From the NCBI RefSeq assembly GCF_021654455.1, contig NZ_AP024276.1:124001-188000 (forward strand): 64,000 nucleotides of DNA, written 5' to 3'. Below, piece after piece: positions 9,790 to 19,617 of this stretch (the first letter of the stretch is position 1; each line of letters opens with the position of its first letter). This stretch comes from Streptococcus parasuis (lineage in GTDB: Bacteria > Bacillota > Bacilli > Lactobacillales > Streptococcaceae). The position numbers and the translations under genes were made by a program. The notes below the pieces were generated by a model. That model was not told the origin of the DNA, searched no databases, and worked only from the letters and a program-made list of their open reading frames with translations.

Positions 9790-11760
9790 ATGTCAAATCT
9801 TTCAGTCAATGCGATTCGTTTCCTTGGTATTGATGCCATTGAGAAATCGAAATCAGGTCACCCTGGCATCGTTATGGGTGCAGCCCCAATGGCTTATAGC
9901 CTCTTTACTAAAGAACTTCGTGTAAATCCATCCCAACCGAATTGGATTAACCGTGATCGTTTCATCTTATCAGCCGGCCATGGCTCCATGCTTCTTTATG
10001 GCCTCCTTCATTTGTCAGGATTTGAAGATGTCACAATGGATGAAATAAAGAATTTCCGTCAATGGGGTTCAAAAACACCTGGTCACCCAGAATTTGGTCA
10101 TACAACAGGTGTAGATGCGACTACAGGCCCTCTTGGACAAGGGATTTCAACTGCGACAGGTTTTGCGCAAGCAGAGCGTTTCCTTGCAGCTAAGTACAAC
10201 CGCGATGGCTTCCCAATCTTTGATCACTATACTTATGTGATTTGCGGTGATGGGGACTTGATGGAAGGTGTTTCCTCAGAGGCTGCTTCTTATGCAGGAC
10301 TTCAAAAATTAGAAAAACTCATCGTTCTCTATGATTCAAATGACATCAACTTGGATGGTGAAACGAAAGATGCCTTTACAGAAAGTGTACGTGCACGTTA
10401 CGATGCATATGGTTGGCATACAGACCTCGTAACAGATGGTACAGATGTAGATGCCATCTTTGCGGCTATTAAAAAAGCAAAAGCTGCTGGTAAACCATCA
10501 CTTATCGAAATCAAGACAGTTATTGGTTATGGTTCACCAAATAAAGCTGGAAGCAATGCGGCTCACGGTGCTCCTCTTGGTCCAGAAGAGGCAGAAGCAA
10601 CTCGTAAGGCGCTTGATTGGAACTATGCTCCGTTTGAAATTCCAGCTGAAGTCTATGCAGACTTCAAAGCTAATGTAGCTGACCGTGGAGCAGCTGCGTA
10701 TGATGCTTGGGTGAAATTGGTGGAAGACTACAAAGTAGCACATCCAGAATTGGCTGCAGAAGTAACAGCTATCTTGGAAGGTCGTGAATTGGCTGAGTTG
10801 ACAGAAGCTGATTTCCCTGTCTATGAAAATGGTTTCTCACAAGCAACTCGTAACTCATCACAAGATGCGATAAATGCAGCAGCGGCTGTATTACCAAATT
10901 TCTTTGGTGGCTCAGCTGACTTGGCACATTCAAATATGACTGTCATTAAGGGGGAAGGACTTCAAGACTCTGCTAATCCTCTGAATCGCAATATCCAATT
11001 CGGTGTGCGTGAATTTGCTATGGGTACTATCTTGAATGGTATGGCAGCACACGGTGGACTTCGCGTTTTCGGTGGTACCTTCTTCGTCTTCTCAGACTAT
11101 GTGAAGGCAGCAGTTCGTTTGTCAGCCCTTCAAGGTCTTCCTGTGACTTATGTCTTTACGCATGATTCAATTGCAGTCGGTGAAGATGGCCCAACTCACG
11201 AGCCAATCGAGCACTTGGCAGGACTTCGTGCCATGCCAAACCTCAATGTCTTCCGCCCAGCAGATGCGCGTGAAACACAGGCAGCTTGGTACTTGTCATT
11301 GACCAGCAAATCAACACCATCAGCCCTTGTTCTCACTCGTCAAAACTTGACAGTTGAAGAAGGAACAGCCTTTGACAAGGTTTCAAAAGGTGCTTACGTT
11401 GTCTATGAAGCATCAGGCTTTGATACCATCCTTCTTGCATCTGGTTCAGAAGTGAACTTAGCTATAAAAGCTGCCAAAGAGCTAGAAGCATCAGGCACTA
11501 AGGTTCGTGTGGTTTCTGTACCGTCTACTGAGCTCTTTGATGCGCAAGATGCAGCTTATAAGGAAGAAATTCTTCCAAATACCATCCGTCGTCGATTGGC
11601 CATTGAAATGGGTGCAACTCAAAGTTGGTACAAGTATGTCGGTCTTGATGGTAAAGTCCTTGGTATCGACACGTTCGGTGCCTCAGCTCCAGCACAAACA
11701 GTTATTGACAACTACGGCTTCACAGTAGAAAACGTAGTGAAATTGGTTGGCGAATTGTAA
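9790..11760 (+). CDS. tkt: Transketolase
   Basis: 656 aa, the full family length. The N-terminal thiamine-diphosphate domain carries KSGHPG, the GHGSM segment and a [10 protein letters not shown] cofactor motif near residue 154. The central pyrimidine domain has the GEDGPTHEP motif near residue 459. A C-terminal transketolase domain ends at 656. It transfers two-carbon units between sugar phosphates in the cytoplasmic pentose phosphate pathway, linking it to glycolysis. AAAGGAG lies 5-8 nt before the ATG. The gene is flanked by its own promoter and terminator and is probably monocistronic; a cre-like site suggests carbon control. Confidence 0.97.
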   Translation: MSNLSVNAIRFLGIDAIEKSKSGHPGIVMGAAPMAYSLFTKELRVNPSQPNWINRDRFILSAGHGSMLLYGLLHLSGFEDVTMDEIKNFRQWGSKTPGHPEFGHTTGVDATTGPLGQGISTATGFAQAERFLAAKYNRDGFPIFDHYTYVICGDGDLMEGVSSEAASYAGLQKLEKLIVLYDSNDINLDGETKDAFTESVRARYDAYGWHTDLVTDGTDVDAIFAAIKKAKAAGKPSLIEIKTVIGYGSPNKAGSNAAHGAPLGPEEAEATRKALDWNYAPFEIPAEVYADFKANVADRGAAAYDAWVKLVEDYKVAHPELAAEVTAILEGRELAELTEADFPVYENGFSQATRNSSQDAINAAAAVLPNFFGGSADLAHSNMTVIKGEGLQDSANPLNRNIQFGVREFAMGTILNGMAAHGGLRVFGGTFFVFSDYVKAAVRLSALQGLPVTYVFTHDSIAVGEDGPTHEPIEHLAGLRAMPNLNVFRPADARETQAAWYLSLTSKSTPSALVLTRQNLTVEEGTAFDKVSKGAYVVYEASGFDTILLASGSEVNLAIKAAKELEASGTKVRVVSVPSTELFDAQDAAYKEEILPNTIRRRLAIEMGATQSWYKYVGLDGKVLGIDTFGASAPAQTVIDNYGFTVENVVKLVGEL

Positions 11761-11770
11761 TAAAGTCAGA

Positions 11771-11793
11771 AACAGCCTTTCGGGGCTGTTTTT
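11771..11793 (+). terminator. tkt terminator
   Basis: AACAGCC (11771-11777) pairs with GGCTGTT (11784-11790) and is followed by a T-run, just after the tkt stop codon. Confidence 0.85.
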
Positions 11794-11842
11794 CAAGTTC
11801 GTTTCAATTGTTATGGACAATACTATGTAATTTTGAACATTG

Positions 11843-12038
11843 ATACTCTTCGAAAATCAACATAATCCGTTGTCAAGAGCCTTTATGAGTGAAAAGCTCC
11901 CAGCCTGTAACCTTGAAATGAGGTAGTAATAGAGTTCTATCTTCGGCTTAATGACGCGAACACTGTTTGCAATTTTTCTAGCCTCCGACTATCTCCCAGA
12001 TAGTTGAAGCTAGGCTACTTTTGATTTTCATTGAGTAT
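11843..12038 (+). repeat. MITE-like intergenic repeat, apparently complete
   Basis: The element is 196 bp. One end reads ATACTCTTCGAAAATC (11843-11858) and the other GATTTTCATTGAGTAT (12023-12038). These are imperfect inverted repeats of each other. There is no ORF. An inverted copy lies at 1-182, a diverged copy at 44303-44596, and possibly a terminal fragment near 63684. The design suggests a non-autonomous mobile element. Confidence 0.65.
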
Positions 12039-12157
12039 GACAATCAAAAAAACGCACAATGATTATTCTAATGGAGAGATATCATCCTGCGTTTGTGTTT
12101 AGCGTTTTAATTGTAGTTGCCTTTTGGTTTAAAAAATAAATAGGGAAATAAAATATT

Positions 12158-13489
12158 CTACAGAACGTCATAGATAAGTTTGAAGTTGAGTAAGGTTAAT
12201 ATGAAAGCCACAAGGTAGCCGAAAAGAGTGTTCCAACGGGCATTAACCATATTTCCCATTATTTTAGGGTTAGACGTAAAGTAAACAAGTGGAAAGATAG
12301 AAAATGGCAGAGCAAGTGAGAGGAATACTTGTGAATAGACAATTAGTTGATCTAGAACGGCTTCTTTATCCCCGTAAAATACAGCTGCAATGACTACTGG
12401 TAATAAGGCTAAGAGTCGAGTTGTTAATCGGATACTCCATTGTGGGAGTTTGAGGTTAAGAAAGCCTTCTGTGACAATCTGTCCAGTCAGTGTTCCTGTG
12501 ATGGTTGAATTCTGGCCACTAGCCAATAAAGCGACTGCAAATAAAGTTGATAAGAAGCCGCTAGCAATACTCCCTGCAACTGAGGAGTCATTGAGTGCAT
12601 TATACATTTGTGAAAAAGCACTGATATCACTAGAGTGTCCATAAAATAGTGTGGCTCCAAGAATGAGAAGTAAAGAATTGACAAAAAATGCTAGGCTTAG
12701 TTGTAAGTTTGAATCCCAACTCATAAAGCGTACCGCTTCAGAGATTGACTTATTATCTTCATAATTTACTTTCCGTGTCTGTGAAATGGACGAGTGCAGA
12801 TAGAGATTGTGTGGCATGACTGTAGCGCCAATGATACCAAGAGCTAGAGTTAGTTGGCTATTAGTAGTAGTTTGATGAAGGTTGAATATAGAGAGATGAG
12901 GAAGGTATCCGTGTAGAATCCCTGAAAAACTAGGTTTGGACAATGCTACTAGATAAATGAAAATGCCTAAAATAGTTAAAATTAACGTTGTTACCACGGC
13001 TTCTATTTTTCGAAAACCCAATCTCATCAGTGACAAGAGTAAGAAGACATCCAGTATGGTAATGAGAATGGAGAATAGTAATGGCCAGCCAAAGAGTAAA
13101 TGAAGAGCAATACCAGAACCAATAACCTCAGCCAAATCAGTCGCCATTAAGGCTAATTCTATGACGATAAACAGCAGATAGCGTAGCCAACTAGGTAAAT
13201 GTGCTGCTGTCATTTGGGCTAAATCTTGGCGAGTAACAATACCTAACTTTCCGGCCATTTGTTGCAGTTGCATGGCAATAAGAGAAGATATCAAGATAAC
13301 AGATAATAATAGGTATTTATAACTGGCACCACCTATAACACTAGTAATCCAGTTCCCTGGATCCATATAACCAACAGCTACTAGTGCTCCAGGTCCTAAA
13401 AATGCCTTTAGAGTCTTGAAAAAACCACCATTTTTTGGAACAGCAATACTTTGATTTACTTCACTAAGCGATATTTTTGTTTTTTTCAT
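12158..13489 (-). CDS. mntH: Nramp-family divalent metal (Mn2+/Fe2+) transporter
   Basis: 443 aa with about 11 hydrophobic segments. The TM1 motif DPGNW (near residue 44) supplies metal-coordinating Asp and Asn. The TM6 MPHNLYLHS region (near residue 223) has the conserved Met-Pro-His. Both are hallmarks of Nramp/MntH proton-coupled Mn2+ importers in the cytoplasmic membrane. The start is the ATG at 13489, downstream of a GAAAG/AAGT-type weak ribosome site. The upstream region contains a possible metalloregulator dyad at 13563-13577. The gene is monocistronic. Confidence 0.93.
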   Translation of the reverse strand: MKKTKISLSEVNQSIAVPKNGGFFKTLKAFLGPGALVAVGYMDPGNWITSVIGGASYKYLLLSVILISSLIAMQLQQMAGKLGIVTRQDLAQMTAAHLPSWLRYLLFIVIELALMATDLAEVIGSGIALHLLFGWPLLFSILITILDVFLLLSLMRLGFRKIEAVVTTLILTILGIFIYLVALSKPSFSGILHGYLPHLSIFNLHQTTTNSQLTLALGIIGATVMPHNLYLHSSISQTRKVNYEDNKSISEAVRFMSWDSNLQLSLAFFVNSLLLILGATLFYGHSSDISAFSQMYNALNDSSVAGSIASGFLSTLFAVALLASGQNSTITGTLTGQIVTEGFLNLKLPQWSIRLTTRLLALLPVVIAAVFYGDKEAVLDQLIVYSQVFLSLALPFSIFPLVYFTSNPKIMGNMVNARWNTLFGYLVAFILTLLNFKLIYDVL

Positions 13490-13562
13490 AGTGTTACTTC
13501 TTTCTGATGAAAGATATTATAACAGAAAAAAATCAATTTGTTAACAATGTTTAAATTATTTA

Positions 13563-13577
13563 TTTGGCACACCTAAA
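13563..13577 (-). promoter_or_regulatory. Possible DtxR/MntR-type operator upstream of mntH
   Basis: TTTGGCACACCTAAA is an imperfect palindrome (TTTAGGT-gtg-CCAAA on the minus strand). It lies about 75 bp upstream of the mntH start. It resembles the TTTAGGTNNNCCTAAA-like boxes bound by DtxR-family metalloregulators. The regulator is not in the window, so this is inference. Confidence 0.4.
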
Positions 13578-13890
13578 ATGTCAGATGCTAACGAATCCAA
13601 TATGCAATAAAATAGAAATTATTGTACCTAGAGTAATTGATTTCTTGCATTGGATGGGAAAAAGAGAAGGAGTTCGATTTGATTTTGTAGCTTTAAGTCG
13701 GAAGATAATTTGCGTCACTTTTAAGAACTTAAATCATTATCTGAGTATATGAGGTTACTGGCTTAGCCATCAATTCGATTCTTCAAAGTTGGAGAGGGTA
13801 TCACGCTAAAGTATGGTTACTTATTCTCAAGTATCTTTATTTCTTTTTCGAAATTTCCATTAGCGAAAGAGTTCGTTTCGGATTTTCTGA
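13578..13890. other. Intergenic region without a supported gene
   Basis: This AT-rich stretch lies between the divergent mntH and tadA. A 62-codon open frame at 13564-13752 has no ribosome site and overlaps the operator-like site, so it is not called. I see no repeat or RNA structure here. Confidence 0.5.
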
Positions 13891-13902
13891 TATAATAGAC
13901 CT

Positions 13903-14415
13903 ATGCACTATACAGACGAAGAAAAAGAATATTTTATGAGACAAGCCTTAGAAGAGGCACGAAAATCCCTTGAAAAAGATGAAATCCCAATCGGTTGCGT
14001 AATTGTGAAGGAAGGGCAGATTATTGGTAGAGGCCACAATGCGCGTGAAGAGCTCAATCAGGCGATTATGCATGCTGAAGTTATGGCGATTCAAGAGGCT
14101 AATCGTGTTGAGGGGAATTGGAGGTTGCTTGAGACCACACTTTTTGTGACAATTGAACCCTGTGTCATGTGTAGCGGGGCTATTGGTCTCGCACGCATTC
14201 CAAGGGTGATTTATGGAGCCACCAATCAAAAGTTTGGTGCTGCTGGGAGTCTTTATGATATTTTAGCGGACGTCCGTCTGAATCATCGAGTAGAGGTGGA
14301 AAAGGGAATATTGGAAGAGGAGTGTGCCCAAATGATGCAAGTTTTTTTCAGACAACGTAGGGAGAAGCAAAAAGCTGATAAGCTGGCTACTAAATCCAAA
14401 GTGGATCAATCCTAA
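13903..14415 (+). CDS. tadA: tRNA-specific adenosine deaminase
   Basis: 170 aa. It has the zinc-dependent deaminase signature HAEVMAI (His and proton-shuttle Glu, near residue 53) and PCVMCSGA (two zinc Cys, near residue 83), as in TadA. TadA converts A34 to inosine in tRNA-Arg(ACG). Eight to ten C-terminal residues are Lys-rich, as usual. No Shine-Dalgarno is present. TATAAT (13891-13896) lies only 6 nt before the ATG, so transcription would begin at or next to the start codon (candidate leaderless mRNA). The SRP RNA gene follows immediately. Confidence 0.95.
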   Translation: MHYTDEEKEYFMRQALEEARKSLEKDEIPIGCVIVKEGQIIGRGHNAREELNQAIMHAEVMAIQEANRVEGNWRLLETTLFVTIEPCVMCSGAIGLARIPRVIYGATNQKFGAAGSLYDILADVRLNHRVEVEKGILEEECAQMMQVFFRQRREKQKADKLATKSKVDQS

Positions 14416-14427
14416 TCGACTCTCCAC

Positions 14428-14455
14428 TTGCACTCTAGTCAAATTGTGTTATAAT
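14428..14455 (+). promoter_or_regulatory. Promoter of SRP RNA gene
   Basis: TTGCAC (14428-14433), a 16-bp spacer and TATAAT (14450-14455) place the start near 14461, the 5' end of the SRP RNA. Confidence 0.75.
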
Positions 14456-14460
14456 AATAA

Positions 14461-14540
14461 ACGGAGCAACATTCGTGCGTGAAGCGGGTCAGGGGAGGAA
14501 TCCAGCAGCCCTAAGCGAATTCGAGTGTGTGCTCTTTTTG
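14461..14540 (+). ncRNA. ffs: Small bacterial SRP RNA (4.5S/scRNA)
   Basis: The conserved Ffh-binding hairpin is visible: GCGGGTCAGGGGAGG, then the apical AATCCAGCAGCC, then CTAAGCG. The flanking strands GGAGCAACATTCG and CGAGTGTGTGCTC pair to form the long helix. It ends in CTCTTTTTG. Length of about 80 nt matches the short SRP RNA of streptococci. The RNA forms the signal recognition particle with Ffh for membrane protein targeting. Confidence 0.93.
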
Positions 14541-14550
14541 TGTATAGTCT

Positions 14551-14589
14551 AAAAACCCTTTGAAATCAAGCTTTCGGAGGGTTTTCTTT
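14551..14589 (+). terminator. Putative terminator hairpin after ffs
   Basis: AAAACCCT (14552-14559) can pair with AGGGTTTT (14578-14585) over an 18-nt loop, followed by CTTTGG. It could serve as a back-up terminator. Confidence 0.5.
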
Positions 14590-14599
14590 GGCTTATTTT

Positions 14600-14850
14600 T
14601 AGAAATAGGAGCAAAATAGGAGCAAAATAGGGGCGGTCAAATCAAACCACGAACGAAAGTAGCCAAGCTACAATAACCCAACTCATAACGAAAAGAATAA
14701 AAGTCAGGCACTGTCAGGGTGGAGGCAGTTTGAAGTATTCTTTGTCCCTTATTGTTCGAATTCTTTTTCATGGTCACATAACATGTCGTGTTTGAATTAA
14801 TAACAGATGGCTCTGTTTTTCGAATATTATTAAGAAAACTTTTGGACTGC
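14600..14850. other. Intergenic region with a short tandem repeat
   Basis: ATAGGAGCAAA occurs twice in tandem, followed by a third partial unit, near 14606-14632. The remainder to the next ribosome site carries no supported gene. A weak hairpin is possible but no function is evident. Confidence 0.4.
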
Positions 14851-14885
14851 TCTGCTATTCTATTGAAAAAGAAGGAGGAAAGTCT

Positions 14886-15428
14886 ATGTTTGTATTTGCC
14901 TTTCCAGGTATGGGGAAAACGACTCTTGCTAAGAAATATAGCAGTGTAGTGGACTTAGAAATGTCTGATATTAAATACGATAATAGTAGTGTACAGCATT
15001 TGAGTAAGGAAGAACGAAAATCAACGAGGCGTCCTTTAAAGGATAAGCGCTATAAAACAATCTATGTGGATAAAGCATATAGTCTCTACGAGGATGGAAA
15101 AGTTGTTTTAGTAGCACTGAATTTTTTAGCCAGAATGCTAGCCGCAATGATAGTACGTGGTGGGGTCTTGTTTCATATTTTCATTCCACATCCATTTTTA
15201 AAAGAGGAATATCGCCAACGCTATATTTCTAGAGGAAACAACCAACGCTTTATCTTTGAGGTTATGTTTATTTGGTACATCGCTCTGATTCCACTGTATA
15301 TGCTAGCTAAGCTATTTCCCTACTGGATTACTGTAACACACTCGGGAGAGACCCTAGAAGATTATTATAAATGTGAAAATTTCATAGAATTTTCAAGAAA
15401 ACCAAAAATTGCGCAAACCATTTCATGA
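14886..15428 (+). CDS. P-loop-containing hypothetical membrane-associated protein
   Basis: 180 aa. A Walker A-like AFPGMGKTT lies at residues 5-13. The N-terminal 60 residues resemble a small nucleotide-kinase-like fold. Two hydrophobic stretches follow, one near 75-100 and one near 119-140, suggesting membrane contact. No Walker B is obvious. GAAGGAGG lies 7 nt before the ATG, so the start is firm. I do not recognise a function. It lies just upstream of pgi with only 81 bp between them, but pgi seems to have its own promoter region. Confidence 0.7.
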   Translation: MFVFAFPGMGKTTLAKKYSSVVDLEMSDIKYDNSSVQHLSKEERKSTRRPLKDKRYKTIYVDKAYSLYEDGKVVLVALNFLARMLAAMIVRGGVLFHIFIPHPFLKEEYRQRYISRGNNQRFIFEVMFIWYIALIPLYMLAKLFPYWITVTHSGETLEDYYKCENFIEFSRKPKIAQTIS

Positions 15429-15509
15429 AAATGAATGAAAATTGATAAATTCCTTGAAAAAAACCTGATAAAGCGTTATCATATTATGGTATACAAATGG
15501 AGGAAAAAC

Positions 15510-16859
15510 ATGACACATATTACATTTGATTATTCAAAAGTCTTAGGCCAATTTGTTGGTGCACAAGAAGTTGATTATATGCAACCACAGGTTACATTGG
15601 CTGACCAAATGCTTCGTCAAGGTACAGGTCCTGGTAGCGACTTTATTGGTTGGTTGGATTTGCCAGAAAACTATGACAAAGAAGAATTTGCTCGTATCAA
15701 GAAAGCTGCAGCTAAGATCCAAAATGAAAGTGAAGTTTTGGTGGTTATTGGTATCGGTGGTTCATACCTTGGTGCCAAAGCAGCGATTGACTTTTTAAGC
15801 AATTCTTTTGCTAATTTGCAAACTCGTGAAGAACGCAAAGCGCCACAAATCCTTTACGCTGGAAATTCTATCTCATCAAGCTACCTTGCTGACTTGGTTG
15901 ACTACGTGGCAGATAAAGATTTCTCTGTTAACGTGATTTCTAAATCAGGTACAACAACAGAGCCTGCGATTGCTTTCCGTGTCTTTAAAGAATTGCTTGT
16001 GAAAAAATACGGTCAAGAAGAAGCTAATAACCGTATCTATGCTACAACAGATAAAGCCAAAGGTGCTGTAAAAGTGGAAGCAGATGCAAATGGTTGGGAA
16101 ACTTTTGTTGTTCCAGATAACGTTGGTGGACGCTTCTCAGTATTGACAGCAGTTGGACTTTTGCCAATCGCAGCATCTGGTGCAGATATTGACGCTCTTA
16201 TGGAAGGTGCAAATGCTGCCCGTACGACATTCACATCTGATAAAATTGCTGAAAACCAAGCATACCAATATGCTGCAGTGCGTAACATTCTTTACAGAAA
16301 AGGTTATGTAACAGAAATCTTAGCTAACTACGAGCCATCACTTCAATACTTCAGCGAGTGGTGGAAACAATTGGCTGGTGAGTCAGAAGGTAAGGACCAA
16401 AAAGGTATCAATCCAACATCTGCAAACTTCTCAACAGACTTGCACTCACTTGGACAATTTATCCAAGAAGGAAACCGCAACATCTTTGAAACAGTTGTTC
16501 GTGTTGACAAACCTAGAAAAAATATTCTTATCCCTGAAATGGAAGAAGACCTTGACGGTCTTGGCTACTTGCAAGGAAAAGACGTTGACTTTGTAAACAA
16601 AAAAGCAACGGATGGTGTGCTTCTTGCTCACACAGATGGTGGCGTACCAAACATGTTTGTAACTCTTCCACAACAAGATGAGTTCACACTTGGTTACACC
16701 TTCTACTTCTTTGAATTGGCTATTGCTATCTCTGGTTACCTCAATGCTATCAACCCATTTGACCAACCAGGTGTAGAAGCCTACAAGAAAAATATGTTCG
16801 CTCTTCTTGGCAAACCAGGATTTGAAGAACTCGGTGCAGAATTAAACGCACGTTTGTAA
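15510..16859 (+). CDS. pgi: Glucose-6-phosphate isomerase
   Basis: 449 aa from the ATG at 15510, preceded by GGAGG (15499-15503). An upstream in-frame ATG at 15435 lacks a ribosome site and adds a non-conserved 25 residues. Motifs include [22 protein letters not shown] (SIS domain, phosphate binding) and the conserved region near GGRFSVLT. The active-site Glu lies in the QGGTNP-equivalent region. It interconverts glucose-6-P and fructose-6-P in glycolysis. Length matches the Gram-positive Pgi. A terminator follows. Confidence 0.97.
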   Translation: MTHITFDYSKVLGQFVGAQEVDYMQPQVTLADQMLRQGTGPGSDFIGWLDLPENYDKEEFARIKKAAAKIQNESEVLVVIGIGGSYLGAKAAIDFLSNSFANLQTREERKAPQILYAGNSISSSYLADLVDYVADKDFSVNVISKSGTTTEPAIAFRVFKELLVKKYGQEEANNRIYATTDKAKGAVKVEADANGWETFVVPDNVGGRFSVLTAVGLLPIAASGADIDALMEGANAARTTFTSDKIAENQAYQYAAVRNILYRKGYVTEILANYEPSLQYFSEWWKQLAGESEGKDQKGINPTSANFSTDLHSLGQFIQEGNRNIFETVVRVDKPRKNILIPEMEEDLDGLGYLQGKDVDFVNKKATDGVLLAHTDGGVPNMFVTLPQQDEFTLGYTFYFFELAIAISGYLNAINPFDQPGVEAYKKNMFALLGKPGFEELGAELNARL

Positions 16860-16865
16860 GAAAAC

Positions 16866-16893
16866 CAAACTGATCGGAAACGGTCAGTTTTTA
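16866..16893 (+). terminator. pgi terminator
   Basis: AAACTGATCG pairs with CGGTCAGTTT around a GAAA tetraloop and is followed by T-rich sequence. Confidence 0.85.
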
Positions 16894-16924
16894 TTTGCTT
16901 ATTAAATGTGGTAGAATAGAGTCT

Positions 16925-17665
16925 ATGAAAAATGAATTTTTTGTAGTGGGTGATGTCCATGGAGAGTTTGAGCTCCTACTAGATATTTTAAATAAATGGA
17001 ATGAAGAGCGACAACAGCTAATTTTTCTGGGAGATTTGATTGACCGTGGAGAAAATTCAAAGGCCTGTTTAGAACTGGTTTGGCAGTTGGTTCGCGAAAA
17101 GGAAGCTATCTATCTGACAGGTAACCATGAACGTATGTTTTTAGCTTGGTTGCGGAATCCCTTGGAACGCTATGACCATTACCGGAGGAATGGAGGAGAT
17201 ACGACCATTAACTCTCTTCTTGGGCGTCCCTTGGATACACCTGTGGATGGCTTAGTCGATGCCAATGCGGTGATGGAACAATACGAAGAATTGATTAACT
17301 TTGTCAAAACATGCCCTTACCATGTAGAAACCGAGCACTATATTTTCGTTCATGCGGGTGTGGATCTGACCTTGTCTGATTGGCGTGCAACGAACAACCA
17401 TGATAAGGTATGGTTGCGCAAGCCATTCCATGAGGCTAAAAATACAACCGGAAAGACCATTGTTTTTGGTCATACACCTGTGTATAGTCTTTATCAGACC
17501 AATCTCCGCATTAGTCAAATTTGGACTAGCCCAGACGGTAAAATGGGGATTGATGGCGGAGCTGTTTACGGCGGAGTTCTCCATGGGATTGTACTGGATG
17601 ACACAGGTCTGGTAAAAGATAATATTATTGGTACTGTTTATCCAAGGAAACATACGAGTGATTGA
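16925..17665 (+). CDS. Serine/threonine-type metallophosphatase (calcineurin-like)
   Basis: 246 aa from ATG 16925. It shows the PPP-family metal motifs in order: GDVHGE (near 8), GDLIDRGEN (near 36), GNHERM (near 66) and a later FVHAGVD and GHTP. These coordinate a di-metal centre, typically Mn. The enzyme probably dephosphorylates proteins or small phosphoesters such as diadenosine polyphosphates; substrate is unknown. A longer frame from 16895 lies over the promoter. TAGAAT (16912-16917) lies 7 nt before the ATG and there is no ribosome site, so a leaderless transcript is likely. Confidence 0.88.
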   Translation: MKNEFFVVGDVHGEFELLLDILNKWNEERQQLIFLGDLIDRGENSKACLELVWQLVREKEAIYLTGNHERMFLAWLRNPLERYDHYRRNGGDTTINSLLGRPLDTPVDGLVDANAVMEQYEELINFVKTCPYHVETEHYIFVHAGVDLTLSDWRATNNHDKVWLRKPFHEAKNTTGKTIVFGHTPVYSLYQTNLRISQIWTSPDGKMGIDGGAVYGGVLHGIVLDDTGLVKDNIIGTVYPRKHTSD

Positions 17666-17740
17666 GAAAACAAAATTTCCCCAAATTTTCTGAAAATTTT
17701 GATATAATAGAAAAAATATTATTTTTAGATTGGAATCATT

Positions 17741-18439
17741 ATGACTGCACAAAAAATGACTGCACAAGAAATCATTGCCTTTATCGGTAATGCTGTGAAA
17801 AAAACAACTGTGAAAGTAACTTTTGAAGGGGAATTGGCTGGTCCTGTTCCTGCAGAAGTGACAAAACTTGGCAACGTCCTCTTCGGTGACTGGAAAGACG
17901 TCGAGCCACTTTTGACAAACTTGACTGAAAATGTAGACTACGTGGTTGAGCAAGACGGCCGCAATTCAGCTGTGCCCTTGTTGGACAAACGGAACATCAA
18001 TGCCCGTATCGAGCCAGGTGCGATTATCCGCGATCAAGTGACCATTGGCGATAATGCCGTTATCATGATGGGTGCTGTGATCAACATCGGTGCGGAAATC
18101 GGCCCAGGTACCATGATTGACATGGGTGCTATCCTAGGTGGTCGTGCGACGGTTGGTAAAAACAGCCACATCGGTGCAGGTGCGGTCCTTGCAGGTGTCA
18201 TCGAGCCAGCTTCGGCTGAGCCAGTGCGTGTTGGCGACAATGTTTTGGTCGGTGCCAATGCCGTTGTTATCGAGGGCGTGCAAATCGGTAGTGGCTCTGT
18301 TGTCGCAGCGGGTGCTATTGTGACTCAAGACGTCCCTGAAAATGTTGTGGTGGCAGGTGTGCCAGCCCGCATCATCAAGGAAATCGACGCTCAAACCCAA
18401 CAAAAAACAGCCTTGGAAGAGGCTTTGCGGACACTCTAA
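17741..18439 (+). CDS. dapH: 2,3,4,5-tetrahydropyridine-2,6-dicarboxylate N-acetyltransferase
   Basis: 232 aa. The middle and C-terminal parts contain a left-handed beta-helix of hexapeptide repeats (about residues 95-205, with repeating I/V-G-x-x-x runs), as in DapD/DapH acyltransferases. The N-terminal DapH-type domain precedes it. It acetylates tetrahydrodipicolinate in the acetyl branch of the diaminopimelate/lysine pathway. The next gene encodes the matching deacetylase, 9 bp downstream, which fixes the pathway as the acetyl branch. The N-terminus carries a doubled MTAQ-MTAQ, so the true start could be the second ATG at 17756. Confidence 0.92.
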   Translation: MTAQKMTAQEIIAFIGNAVKKTTVKVTFEGELAGPVPAEVTKLGNVLFGDWKDVEPLLTNLTENVDYVVEQDGRNSAVPLLDKRNINARIEPGAIIRDQVTIGDNAVIMMGAVINIGAEIGPGTMIDMGAILGGRATVGKNSHIGAGAVLAGVIEPASAEPVRVGDNVLVGANAVVIEGVQIGSGSVVAAGAIVTQDVPENVVVAGVPARIIKEIDAQTQQKTALEEALRTL

Positions 18440-18448
18440 GAGGTAGCT

Positions 18449-19576
18449 ATGCTAGATTTAATCGCGACACGCCGAGCCCTCCACCAGATTCCAGAGCTGG
18501 GCATGGAGGAGTTCAAGACCCACGCCTTTCTTATGGAGACCATTGCAAATCTGCTTCAAGACTGCTCTTTTGCCCAAGTTCGCACGTGGGAGACGGGTAT
18601 CTTGGTTTATCTGACAGGTTCTGCACCTGAAAAGACCATTGGTTGGCGGACGGATATTGACGGCCTGCCTATCGTGGAAGAAACGGACCTGGACTTCAAG
18701 TCCCTCCACCCAGACCGTATGCATGCCTGTGGACATGATTTCCACATGACCATTGCCTTGGGGCTTTTGGAGAAAATGGCAGAGCAGCAACCGAAAAATA
18801 ACCTACTCTTCTTGTTTCAGCCTGCGGAGGAAAATCTAGCGGGTGGTATGCTCATGTATGAAGCGGGGGCCTTTGGTGATTGGTTACCAGATGAATTTTA
18901 TGGGCTCCATGTCCGACCAGATCTCAAAGTTGGTCAAATGGCCACCAACCGTGCGACACTCTTTGCTGGGACCTGTGAAGTCAAGATACGGTTTACAGGA
19001 AAGGGTGGTCACGCAGCATTTCCCCATACCGCCAATGACGCCTTGGTGGCAGCCAGCTACTTTGTGACCCAGGTTCAGTCAGTGGTGAGTCGAAATGTCG
19101 ACCCAATCGAGGGAGCTGTGGTGACCTTCGGCTCCATGCACGCGGGCACGACCAACAACGTTATTGCCGAAACAGCCTTTTTGCATGGCACCATTCGGGC
19201 CTTGACCCAGAGTATGAGCCTCTTGGTGCAAAAACGAGTGCGTGAAATAGCAGAAGGGATTGCCTTGTCCTTTGGAGTGGACTTGGACATCGAGCTCAAT
19301 CCAAGTGGTTATCTGCCTGTGGAGAACAATCCTCAACTGGCAGATGAACTGATGACCTATTTTGAACAGGTTGATGGTGTGGAAATGATTGACTGTCCAC
19401 CTGCCATGACGGGTGAAGACTTTGGCTACCTGCTCAACAAGGTTACAGGTGTAATGTTCTGGCTGGGTGTGGATACGCCTTATCCCCTTCACAATCCTCG
19501 TCTCAGTCCCAAAGAGGAAGTACTTCCCTTTGCTGTGGATAAGTTGAGCGATTTTTTGAAAATGAAAGCAAACTAG
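18449..19576 (+). CDS. N-acetyldiaminopimelate deacetylase
   Basis: 375-aa M20-family amidohydrolase. Metal and catalytic motifs include [11 protein letters not shown] (near residue 69), HACGHDFHM (near 90), QPAEE (near 127) and GKGGHAAFP in the dimerisation domain. The C-terminal GEDFG supplies the last metal ligand. It removes the acetyl group from N-acetyl-LL-diaminopimelate to give LL-DAP, the step after transamination. It forms a two-gene operon with dapH. The SD is AGAGGTAG upstream. The gene is GC-richer than the neighbouring pgi. Confidence 0.92.
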   Translation: MLDLIATRRALHQIPELGMEEFKTHAFLMETIANLLQDCSFAQVRTWETGILVYLTGSAPEKTIGWRTDIDGLPIVEETDLDFKSLHPDRMHACGHDFHMTIALGLLEKMAEQQPKNNLLFLFQPAEENLAGGMLMYEAGAFGDWLPDEFYGLHVRPDLKVGQMATNRATLFAGTCEVKIRFTGKGGHAAFPHTANDALVAASYFVTQVQSVVSRNVDPIEGAVVTFGSMHAGTTNNVIAETAFLHGTIRALTQSMSLLVQKRVREIAEGIALSFGVDLDIELNPSGYLPVENNPQLADELMTYFEQVDGVEMIDCPPAMTGEDFGYLLNKVTGVMFWLGVDTPYPLHNPRLSPKEEVLPFAVDKLSDFLKMKAN

Positions 19577-19617
19577 ACTGGGCTTTCCAGTCTTTTTCTG
19601 AAAGAAAAGGAGTTTCT

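Noticed and set aside
13564..13752. 62-codon frame between mntH and tadA
   Set aside because: No ribosome site; it starts within the mntH operator region and has random-looking composition.
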